64,000 nt of DNA from Closterium sp. NIES-65. Taxonomy: Eukaryota > Streptophyta > Zygnematophyceae > Desmidiales > Closteriaceae. Below the pieces are notes generated by a model that worked only from the letters and a program-made list of their open reading frames with translations, searched no databases and was not told the origin of the DNA. The DNA lies in NCBI GenBank assembly GCA_948144175.1, contig CANXME010002524.1, positions 62,001 to 126,000 on the forward strand. The letters run 5' to 3'. A program made the position numbers and the translations under genes. Below, piece by piece: positions 42,901 through 51,700 of the stretch. Within the stretch, counting starts at the first letter, position 1. Every line of letters starts with the position of its first letter.

Positions 42901-45662
42901 ACTCAGGTAGACCCCCTCCCACCTCAGGGTCCTGCCCCTTCAGGTGTGTCCCAGGTAGACGCAGTCGAGCGTGTCGAGGTAGCTGTAGACTCTAGTGCTG
43001 CTAGAGGTGCTGAGCCTGCGGGTGCCGGGTCTGGGGGTGCTGAGTCTGGGGGTGCTGGGTCTGAGGGTGCTGAGCCTGGGGGTGCTGAGTCTGGGGGTGC
43101 GGAGCCTGGGGGTGCTGGGTCTGTTCGTGTGGCCGCCGGCGGTACTTCGTCGAGGCGGGAGCCACTCTCTCCACAGGAGCTGCGCGTGTGGTTTGCCCGC
43201 CGCTGGAGACGTGCTGCTGAGTCTGGGGGTGTTGGCGCTGGTGTTTCTACAGGTGCTGGTGCATCTGAGGGTGCTGCTGAGGCAGCTGGTGCTCACGGTC
43301 CTACTGGAGTTGGTGCTACTGGAGCAGGATATGCTGGGGGTGTTGGCGCTGGTGTTTCTACTGGTGCTGGTGTGTCTTGGGGGTGCTGCGGAGGCAGCTG
43401 GTGCTGATGGTCCTACTGGAGTTGGTGCTGCTGGAGCTGGAGCTGCTGCGGGTGTTGGCGCTGGTGTTTCTACTGGTGCTGATGGTCCTACCGGAGTTGG
43501 TGCTGCTGGAGCTGGAGCTGCTGGGGGTGTTGGCGCTGGCGGTGCTGCTGGCGCTGGTGCTTCTAAGGGTACTGGAGTTGGCATCGTGAGCCTGCGTCTC
43601 GTCCCGCGTCACCTGTTCGTGCTGCTAGCACTAGTGGTCGTACTGCGCGTCCACGTCCTCCTGCGGTCCCCGGCACACACCAGATGGCACTGCGTCCTTC
43701 CACTGCTCCTCTGCGTGTCCCTTTGTCGTCTCCTCCAGAGTCCTCTCTTCCTTCTCTTCCTCACCCTGATTCTGACTCCCTTCGTGCTGCTAATCCTTCG
43801 ATCACGCGCCTTCTTGCTACTGTCGTCACTGACCCTTCCTTTGAGTCTGCTGCTGCGTCTGCTCTCGTTGCTGAGCTTGTCGACTTCGCTGCTCGCTGTC
43901 GTCTAGACCACGCTGCCAGTCTTGTTGCTGAGTCTGAGTCTGTCTGTCGTCCGTCCGTCGGGGGTGAGTGTGCTCTTAGCACGGACGTCCTTGAGGACAG
44001 GCAGGAGGAGTTCCAGTGCTTTGCGGCTACTTTGCCCCATCTCGTGTCCACGCTGATCGCCCCTGAGGGAGACCCGGATGCACCTGACATCTCGACTCCT
44101 CGATCGTACGCTGAGGCGATCAAGGGTCCCTACTCCTCTCAGCGGCAGTCGGCCATGGACGCAGAGATGGCTTCCTAGAAGTCCACAGGCACCTACGTCA
44201 ACGAGGTTCCCCCACCTGGGGCGAACATCGTCAGTGGGATGTGGATCTTCATGGTGAAGCGGCCGCCGGGCTCTCCGCCTGTCTTCAAGGCGCGTTACGT
44301 GGCTCGAGGCTTGAGTCAGCGGCAGGGAGTTGACTACTTTCAGACCTTCTCTCCCACCCCAAAGATGACCACTCTTCGGGTGCTGCTGCACATAGCCGCT
44401 CAGCGCGACTACGAGCTTCACTCTCTTGACTTCAACACTGCTTTCCTGTAGGGCAGCTTGCACGAGGAGATCTGGCTGCGCCGCCCTCCTGGCTTCACTG
44501 GGTCGTTTCCTCCTGGCACCCAGTGGAGCCTCCGGCGGCCAGTCTACGGTCTCCGCCAGGCGCCCCGTGAGTGGCACGACACACTGAGGACTACACTTGC
44601 GGCTCTTGGGTTCGCTCCTTCTACAGCCGACCCGTCGCTGTTTCTACGCACCGACACCTCTTTGCCGCCGTTCTACATCCTCGTGTACCCCTGGTCTTTG
44701 CCACTGCTGACACTGCTGGACTCGCCCACGTGAAGTCCGAGCTGCAGAAGAGACACACGTGCACAGACCTGGGTGAAATGTACAGCTACCTTGGCTTGCA
44801 GATCAACCGGGACAAAGCACAGCGCACCATTACTCTGACTCAGTCACACATGGTGCAGCAGGTCCTTCAGCGCTTCGGCTTCACGTACTCCTCGCCTCAG
44901 GCCACTCCTCTGTCTACTCGCCACTCGCTTTCAGCTCTGCCTTCGGATGAGTCCGTAGAGTCGAGTGGCCCGTACCCAGAGCTTGTTGGCTGCCTCATGT
45001 ACCTGATGACCTGCACACAACCTGACCTTGCATACCCTCTTAGCATCTTGGCACGCTATGTTGCTCCTAGGAGACACCGACCAGAGCACATGGCTGCAGC
45101 GAAGACGGTGTTGTGCTACGTGTGCAGTACGTCGGGCATGGGGCTAGTGCTTGGAGGGCGACGTCGAGTAGTCCTCACAGGTCACGCTGACGCTTCTTGG
45201 GCTGACGACCAGGCTACGCAGCGGTCGTCACAGGGTTACACCTTCAGCCTTGGCTCCGGCTCTGTTTCGTGGCAGTCTACTCGCTCGTCCTCTTTTCTCT
45301 GCTCCAGCTGTGAGGCTGAGATCTACGTAGGGGCCATGGCTGCACAGGAGCTACGCTGGCTCACCTATCTTCTGACTGACCTAGGAGAGCCTCCTCGTTC
45401 TCCTCCAGTTCTGTACGTAGACATCAAGGCCATGCTGGCCTTGTGTCGGGAGCACAGACTGGAGCACAGAACGAAGCACATTGCTCTCCGCTACTTCCTG
45501 TCTCGTGAGCTGCAGCAGCGTGGTCAGCTCCGCCTCACCTACGTGGCCTTTGAGGCCAACACTGCTGATATCTTCACCAAGGCCCTTCCGCCTTGTGATC
45601 ATCAGCGCTTCTGTACTGTGCTAGGTCTTGTGCCTACCTGGCCTCACTTGCTCACTTCTTGA
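39901..45662 (+). pseudogene. Broken Gag-Pol of element E
   Basis: ATG at 39901. Gag, Gly-rich tract (40700-40930), x13 zinc knuckle (41065-41136) and protease LDSGAS (about 41480) are open to an amber at 41857. Integrase is open with HHCC finger and full D,D,E set, then the 15-bp-repeat linker (43000-43130) and a frameshift in the linker near 43400. In RT, Trp is TAG at 44176 and Gln is TAG at 44449. The catalytic YVDD is gone: near 44687 the text reads GTACCCCTGG, a small deletion with frameshift. RNase H is open to TGA at 45660-45662. It cannot be autonomous. Confidence 0.93.
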
Positions 45663-45877
45663 TCTTGTTTGTACTGTCTTCTTTCTATACCTGCCCCTGC
45701 TTGTTTTACCTTTTTATATATGACCTTGCATGTGAACTGGCCTTGTGGCCTTACTCTTGTGCTTGGACTGTGTGGTGACTTTGTGATCCACCCTGAGCTT
45801 GCTTTGCTTTGCTTTGCTTTGCTTTGCTTGACTGGTCTTGTGACCACTTGTTCTCCCCCACTTTGCCTATGGGGGTG
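45663..45877 (+). other. 3' untranslated region and polypurine tract of element E
   Basis: Non-coding, with a CTTTG pentamer repeat near 45802-45829, then ATGGGGGTG directly before the LTR. F (32132-32345), B (30003-30233) and A have related sequence here. Confidence 0.8.
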
Positions 45878-46010
45878 TGTCAGAACATTATAGCTTATAC
45901 ATTTGTGTAGGCTGTAGTGGGGTAGCCCATAAGGGGTACAACCCAATCAGGGTTAGTACTTGTACCCAACTGTTTCATAGTTCATTCATTTCCATTCTCA
46001 CTTCTCGTCA
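45878..46010 (+). repeat. 3' LTR of element E
   Basis: 133-bp partner of 31620-31752. Confidence 0.95.
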
Positions 46011-46015
46011 TGCAG

Positions 46016-46100
46016 TTGAGTACATATAGCAAACCCTAGTTTGGGCTATACTCGCTATAAAGTACCCCACTGCAGGCTACATAAACATCATATTCTGACA
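46016..46100 (-). repeat. Left LTR of element G, inner part
   Basis: Continues 31562-31619 after the insertion of E and ends TGACA. Confidence 0.9.
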
Positions 46101-47327
46101 CACCCCCATAGTCAAAGTGGGGTACAATCAACACAACAAGCAGGCAAAGCAGTAGTTCACAATTATAAGCAAAGCTAGAGGCTATCTCAGAGGGCAAGTG
46201 AGGAGGAGGGGAACTGTGGGGGCGAGCAGATGGGAGGCGACGACTGAAGCTGCAGACACACGGGCAGCAGGAGTGCGCAGCACTGTCGCTACCAGGCTAA
46301 ACCCAGACTACACGGCGACAGACGCAGCTGGCTCACTGTGCTCCCATGAGTGCTCAGACTGTATTCACCGGGCGCAGAGCCCCGGACTACTCAGGCCACA
46401 GGGGGTCGTGGCTCTCTGGACTACCAGGAGTGCTCACACTGTGGCTACCGGGCGTAGAGCCCCATACTACTCAAGCCACAGGGGGTCGTGGCTCCCTGGA
46501 CTTTAGGCACTGCGAACGACAAGTCGGCTACCTCCGGTCAACCTCCCCCAACTGTCCCACACCCGTGTCACACACCCCCTGCTGCACCTCTAGCACTGCT
46601 CACACGCCACCCCCCTCGTACCACTCCGACGGCTCCAACACATCCACTCCCTTCAGCGGCAGCCGCAGCAGTGGGAGACGGAGGAGGAGGAGGAGGAGTA
46701 GGGGACGGCTCATACACACGGCACCCCCATACTCTCCACCCCCAAACCCTAACACAGGAACGCGGGCAGCAGCGGGGGTGGGGCGCAGTCAGAAGCTCGG
46801 GGGACGGCGTGCGGCACAGGGGAAGACGGTACGGGCCGCGCACGGGCCTGGCGCAGGCCGGACGAACCGCGTGCGGGCCTGGCGCAGGCCGTACGGGCCG
46901 CGCGCGGACCTGACGCAGGCCGTATGGGGCGCAGGCCGTACGGGCCGCGCGCGGGCCTGGCGCAGGCCAGACGGGCCGCACGCGGGCTATACGGGCCGCG
47001 CACGGGCCTGGCGCAGGTCGCGCGGGCCGCTACGGGCAACAGGGGGCGACACACGGGTCCCCGGGGGCGCTGCGACGGGCGACGGGGGGCGACGCGCGGA
47101 TCGACGGAGCAGAAAACCGCCGCGCGCCTCGGGGCGCACGGCGGGCAGAAAACCGCCGGGCGCCCCGTGCGCGCGGCGGGATGAAAAATACGCCGTGCAC
47201 CCGAGTGCGCGGCAAGCAAAACACGTCGCGCGCCCAGGGCGCGCGATAGGCAGGACAGCAGCGAAAGCATTAGGTGGCGGGCCCATCTACAGGATCGACC
47301 CAGGAGGGTCGACCTGCTCTGATAGCA
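46101..47327 (-). other. Interior of non-autonomous element G
   Basis: No Gag-Pol similarity in any frame. It contains a ~75-bp duplication (46350-46500) and GC-rich units around CGGGCCTGGCGCAGGCC (about 46830-47040). A 7-bp hairpin TCGACCC-AGGA-GGGTCGA lies at 47295-47312, then the primer-binding site. Confidence 0.8.
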
Positions 47328-47470
47328 TGTCGAAATAGCAGGCTAAAACGAGAAACAGGAAAGAGGGGTTTTCAGTAGCATGCAGTTGAGTACATATAGC
47401 AAACCCTAGTTCGGGCTGTACTCGCTATAAAATACCCCACTGCATGCTACACAAACATCACATTCTTACA
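47328..47470 (-). repeat. 5' LTR of element G
   Basis: 143 bp; right target duplication GTGAT at 47471-47475. Confidence 0.93.
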
Positions 47471-47860
47471 GTGATTTCGTTGGTCAGAATGTTGTGGCGC
47501 AGCAGTTTGTGGAGGGAATCAGCGGGGAATTTCTAAATGTAGACCCGATGACGGTGCTGAGACTGGATGGGCATCTGGAGCCGCCTAGGGATTGCCTGCA
47601 CGACTGCCTGTCTGGTCCGTCGGATGAATGGGTGAGACTATAGTATCATATTCTGAAGGACTTGGTCTTATCTGTCGCCTAGTGATGGGCCTTTGGAGCC
47701 GCCTAGGGGCTGCCTGCACTACTGGCTGCGTGGTCCACCGGATTAATGGTTTAGACTACTGTATCATATGCTGAAGGACCTGCTTTGACCTGGTCTGGTG
47801 CTGAATCAGCTTGTAGTAGCCGCCTAGGGGTTTCCTACAGGAGCTGCTGGGTGGAAAACA
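47471..47860 (+). pseudogene. C-terminus of the disrupted host gene, in tandem copies
   Basis: DFVGQNVVAQQF is followed by RDCLHDCLSGPSDEW (about 47586-47630). The D-x-x-H plus Gly-Pro...Trp pattern resembles the end of plant PC-esterase/TBL proteins. A second copy (47686-47787: RGCLHYWLRGPPD, then LLYHMLKDLL and TGA) and a third short one (47814-47850) follow at about 121-128 bp spacing. Copy 1 has TAG and copy 2 has TAA inside. Confidence 0.45.
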
Positions 47861-48239
47861 GGACGAGGAGGTTAGAAAGTTAGAAGCGGGGAACTAGGAG
47901 CAACAATGAAGGGGAGAAATGGAGGAAGGAACACGAGGTACACAACATGTACAGAGGAGATAGTTAAGAAAAAAAAGGTGATTTAGTCAATGGGCGAATC
48001 CATTGATTGTTTCGATTCCCCTCATTGATTTAATTAATATTCTTGTGATTGAATATATTGTAACATGAGATTGTAGAAGGCAATGATAGCTACAAGACAT
48101 TAGTAATGGTGGGCTTATCATAAGGCACATATTTGTTTGGTTATACCTACTTGTAGACCTCAGGTAGGCTTGTAGCCAGAACCGCGTGCACACTGAAGAG
48201 CCATGAACCTCGAGATTGGCCCCTCTCAACTTCCTGACA
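47861..48239. other. Unassigned intergenic sequence
   Basis: AT-rich and without a recognisable feature. It separates the decayed gene from the PPR promoter. Confidence 0.5.
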
Positions 48240-48629
48240 TCCCATCTCAGCTTGGCTTCCCTTACCACGTCAGCGTCATCCAGAAAAGCCTGGGCCGCCA
48301 CGTGATCAAACCCAGAACACCGATACCCAAAATGATGACGTGTCAGTTCTCGTCGCAGAACAGCCAATCTTCACCCATAGTTTTCTACTTTCGCGCGAAC
48401 TTTTGAGTGTTCGTTTAGGGTTCGCTTATGTTCGCCGCTTCGTCGAACTCAGGGACTTAACTTCCCTGGTCCTTCTGAGATTCACATCCCCAGCTTCTAG
48501 GTACTCTCCCTAACCTCCCCTCTCCCTAGGGTTTCCGAGTTCCTACTATCCTACTGTACTTCCTCCTTGGTCCTCAGTGTAGATTTCCCCGTGACTTGAG
48601 GTAGCTGGTGGCTGTGATCTCGGCCAGCC
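48240..48629 (+). promoter_or_regulatory. PPR gene promoter, duplicate of the RPL15 promoter
   Basis: CCACGTCAGCGTCATCC near 48258, GGGCCGCCACGT near 48291, CAGCTTCTAGG near 48491 and the telo-box CCTAGGGTTT at 48525-48534 occur in the same order and similar spacing as on the minus strand at 18190-17880. The ATG follows about 100 bp after the telo-box. Confidence 0.8.
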
Positions 48630-48701
48630 ATGGCGTCGCTTCTAGCGCCTCCGAAAGCGCAGATGAGCAGCATTTCTCTCGCTGCGTCGACGTCTCAGAA
48701 T
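48630..48701 (+). CDS. PPR gene exon 1 (transit peptide)
   Basis: 24 codons starting MASLLAPPKAQM, ending CAGAAT before GTGAGC. RPL15 exon 1 has the same length and differs at only a few residues. Confidence 0.85.
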
Positions 48702-51700
48702 GTGAGCTTCTAGATGCTTCCGTAGCTTCTGTCACGATACGCCATCACATCCTTGTTCATTTCCCAACCCGTTAGCCTTCTGAATTTCCTTTATGAATTT
48801 GATGTTTTTGGTTCTCGTATACATATTCACCCATTTACTAGCTTCTCAACTGCTTCCTCTCTCTGCATCCCTTTCCCTCGGCCTGTCATTAGTTATCGCT
48901 CTCACCGCTTCCTCTCACTGCCTTCCGTCTCCTCCAGGCCCTCTCGTCGACCGCCTCCGTCTCTTTCCGCGGGGCAGCCATCTCCGCTCCGCGCCGAATC
49001 TCCGCCGCGGGGACGGTCTCCTCCGCCGTTGCGGTGCCCGCGCAGGCTTCCGCCGCTTCCGCCGCCGACGCCGCCGACGGCGCCGCTCAAGGTGAGGTGA
49101 GCGGCTGTGCTAGCATCTGGTCACTTGATTTTTCTTGCATTGTTGACCGTTGAATGAAAGCCGCTCAAGATGAGGCGAGCGGCTGTGCTGGCATCTGATT
49201 CGTTGAATTCTTGCACTCCCCCCTCTTCCGGCCATTCCCTTCTCCTTCCCCCTGCACCCCTCCCCCACCCCCTTCCCGCCCTCCCCCAACACTTTCTCTG
49301 CGCAATCCTCACAGGGGACGCCAGGGGAGGTGCAGGAGGGGGTGCAGCGGGCACTGGCGGCAGTGAAGAACTCGCCAGCAGGCACGCCGCTGTCGTTGCT
49401 GCAGCGGCAGCTGGCATCCGTACTCACGCCGTTCGCGGATAGACTGGATTCTCGAGCCTTGAGCAGCATCATGAAGCAAGTGAGTGAGTGAGAGTGTGTC
49501 TGTGGTCACTTGCTAGGTTGGGCTGGGATTCTCTTAGGGATTCGCCAACAGGCACGCCGCTGTCGTCGCCGCAGTGGCAGCTGGAGTCCGTACTCACGCC
49601 GTTCGCGGATAGGCTCGACTCGCGCGCTCTCAGCAGCATCATGAAGCAGGTGCGTGAGTGAGTGAGTGAGTGAGGGAGTGAGTGAGTGAGTGACTGAGTG
49701 AGAGTGATGTGAGGGTGAGTTGTGTCAGGCTGGATTCGGACTGGATCACATACTTAAAGGGTAGTTCCCGTCGGTGCTCACGCCGTTCGCGGATAGGCTG
49801 GATTCGCGCGCTCTGAGCAGCATCATGAAGCAAGTGAGTGAGTGAGAGAGTGAGCGACTTTTGAATCGACTCAAAATTCAGCTCGTTACAATGTCACTCA
49901 GAGAAGCAGCACCACGAAGCAGTCTGGAGTCTCAGTAGGATAGGACAACTAGCGCCGACCGAGAAACAGGTGAGCGAAGGAAGTGGAGAAATAGAACCGA
50001 CCAACCAACGAATAGCTTCAAGTTTAGCCGCGTCAGAGAGAAAGGTATGTGGTCAAACGGAACGGCCCACTGCATGCTGCTGCCCGACCACCTCTCCCTG
50101 TCAACCGATCCCTCCTTTTGAGGCGCCTCAAAAGCCGCCTCAAAAGTCGCCTGAAAAGGCGCCTCAAAACTTTTGCGGCGCCTCGCAAGTCGGAATGGCC
50201 TGCGTGCATACTGCCCGACCACCTCCCCCCCTGTCAACCGATCCCTCCTTTTGAGTCGCCTCAAAAGCCGCTCAAAAGTCGGAACGACCCACTGCATGCT
50301 GCTGCCCTACCTCCCCCTGTCAACCGATCCCTCCCTGCATGCATGGTCGGGTGGTGAAGCAAAGCAGCCGTTTCTCTCCTCCCCCCTGCTCTGACCCCCC
50401 GTCGTCTTCCCTTTCCCAAAACTGCCCAATCTGCCAGCATGAGGCGGACTGGCGTGTCGTGGTGGCGCTCTACGATTGGATGGCGGGGCAGGGCATTTCG
50501 CGCAGCGCAGCATCCATTCCATTCCATTCCATTCGATTCCTGCATGAGTTTGTGATAGGAAGGATGATTGGATGGCATTCCTTCTGGTGATGATTGTGGT
50601 AGCAAGCACACGGATCTGGTTTTTGTAAATAAATGTGCTTTTCTCCTTGTCTCCCCATCCCTTTCCCCCCTCCCGTTTCTCCCCTCCCCTTCCTCTCCCT
50701 CCGCTCCCCCATCTACCCCCATCTGTCAGCAAGAGGCGGACTGGCGTGTCGTGCTGGCGCTCTACGATTGGATGGCAGGGCAGGGCATTCCGCGCAGCAT
50801 CCACGTGTACACGGTGGTGCTCTCGTGCCTGGGGCGGACGGCGCAGTGGAAGCACCTGCAATCCGTCTTGGACGATATGGCGAGACTAGGTGAGGGAGGG
50901 AGAGAACTGTATAGGCTGCGAGCAGCAGTGCATGGGATAGCCTGCACTGGCATGGGAAGGCTGTGCTCTCGTGCCTGGGGCGGGCGGCACAGTGGAACCA
51001 CCCGCAATCCGTTTTAGATGACAATTCACGACTGGGTACGTAGGGAGAGAGAGACAGGGCGGTTGGGGGAGAGAGGTCGGTGAGAGGCTGACATAGAGGT
51101 AGACTGGGACTCGGAGCAGAGAGGGATAAATCTGCATAGCATCCACGTGTGCACCGATGGTGGTACTCTCGTGCCTGGGGCGCGCGGCACAGTGGAACCA
51201 CCTGCATCCACAGTGCCTGTCAAGACTAGGTGAGTCCACTCCACTCTCACTTCCCCTCCATTCCGCATCCACGTGTACACGGTGGTGCTGGCGTGCCTGC
51301 CTGGGGCGGGGCGGGGCGGGCGGGTTGCGCAGTGGAGCCATCTTCAATCCGTGCTGGATGATATGGCAAGACTAGGTAGGAAGGGTATTTGGGCTCGGGG
51401 CGTTCCGCGCAGCATCCACGTGTACATCCACGGAGCGAGGAGATGCACTCTCTCACTCACTCACTTCCATTCCGTTCCGCATCCATGCATGCATGTGTGT
51501 GTGCACGGGCTGGCGGTGGTGCTCTGCGCATGCGTGCATGCCTGCGATGTTAGGCGCAGTGAAAGCACCTGCACTCCGCTCCGCGCTGGCTTACAATGCG
51601 CGCTTGCTCTTGTGCCGCCGCGCGTACAACACGCTCATAGTCGCCTACTCCAATGCTGAATGCTCACCTCTATCCCACCATGGCACGCCCCGCTCTCCCT

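Larger units (their letters stand above)
31620..46010 (+). mobile_element. Copia element E, carrying nested element F
   Basis: 133-bp LTRs at 31620-31752 and 45878-46010 differ at 4 positions. Target duplication TGCAG is at 31615-31619 and 46011-46015, inside an LTR of G. Primer-binding site TGGTATCGAGC is at 31753 and the polypurine tract just before 45878. Element F sits in the leader, so Gag starts only at 39901. Confidence 0.96.
31562..47470 (-). mobile_element. Non-autonomous LTR element G, carrying nested E and F
   Basis: 143-bp LTRs: the left one is split by element E (31562-31619 plus 46016-46100), the right one is 47328-47470. They differ at about 8 positions. Target duplication GTGAT is at 31557-31561 and 47471-47475. 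Without E the element is only about 1.5 kb. Its 1.2-kb interior (46101-47327) has no Gag or Pol, but keeps the purine-rich tract after the left LTR and a primer-binding site (TGCTATCAGAGC) before the right LTR. It would need proteins from a relative. Confidence 0.9.

Noticed and set aside
841..45662. Alternative genetic code with TAG read as Gln
   Set aside because: Suggested by the many CAG-to-TAG sites. However, Trp-to-TAG, TGA, TAA and frameshifts also occur in old copies, and element A ends its own frame with TAG. Decay at CHG sites is simpler; not fully excluded.
46101..47327. A host gene between elements E and G
   Set aside because: The segment lies between the LTRs of G, has its primer-binding site and polypurine tract, and shows no conserved frame.
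49170..49442. Frame through 49315 as PPR exon 3
   Set aside because: Using the AG at 49313-49314 gives the wrong phase and a stop. The AG at 49323-49324 restores the frame ending in ALSSIMKQ.
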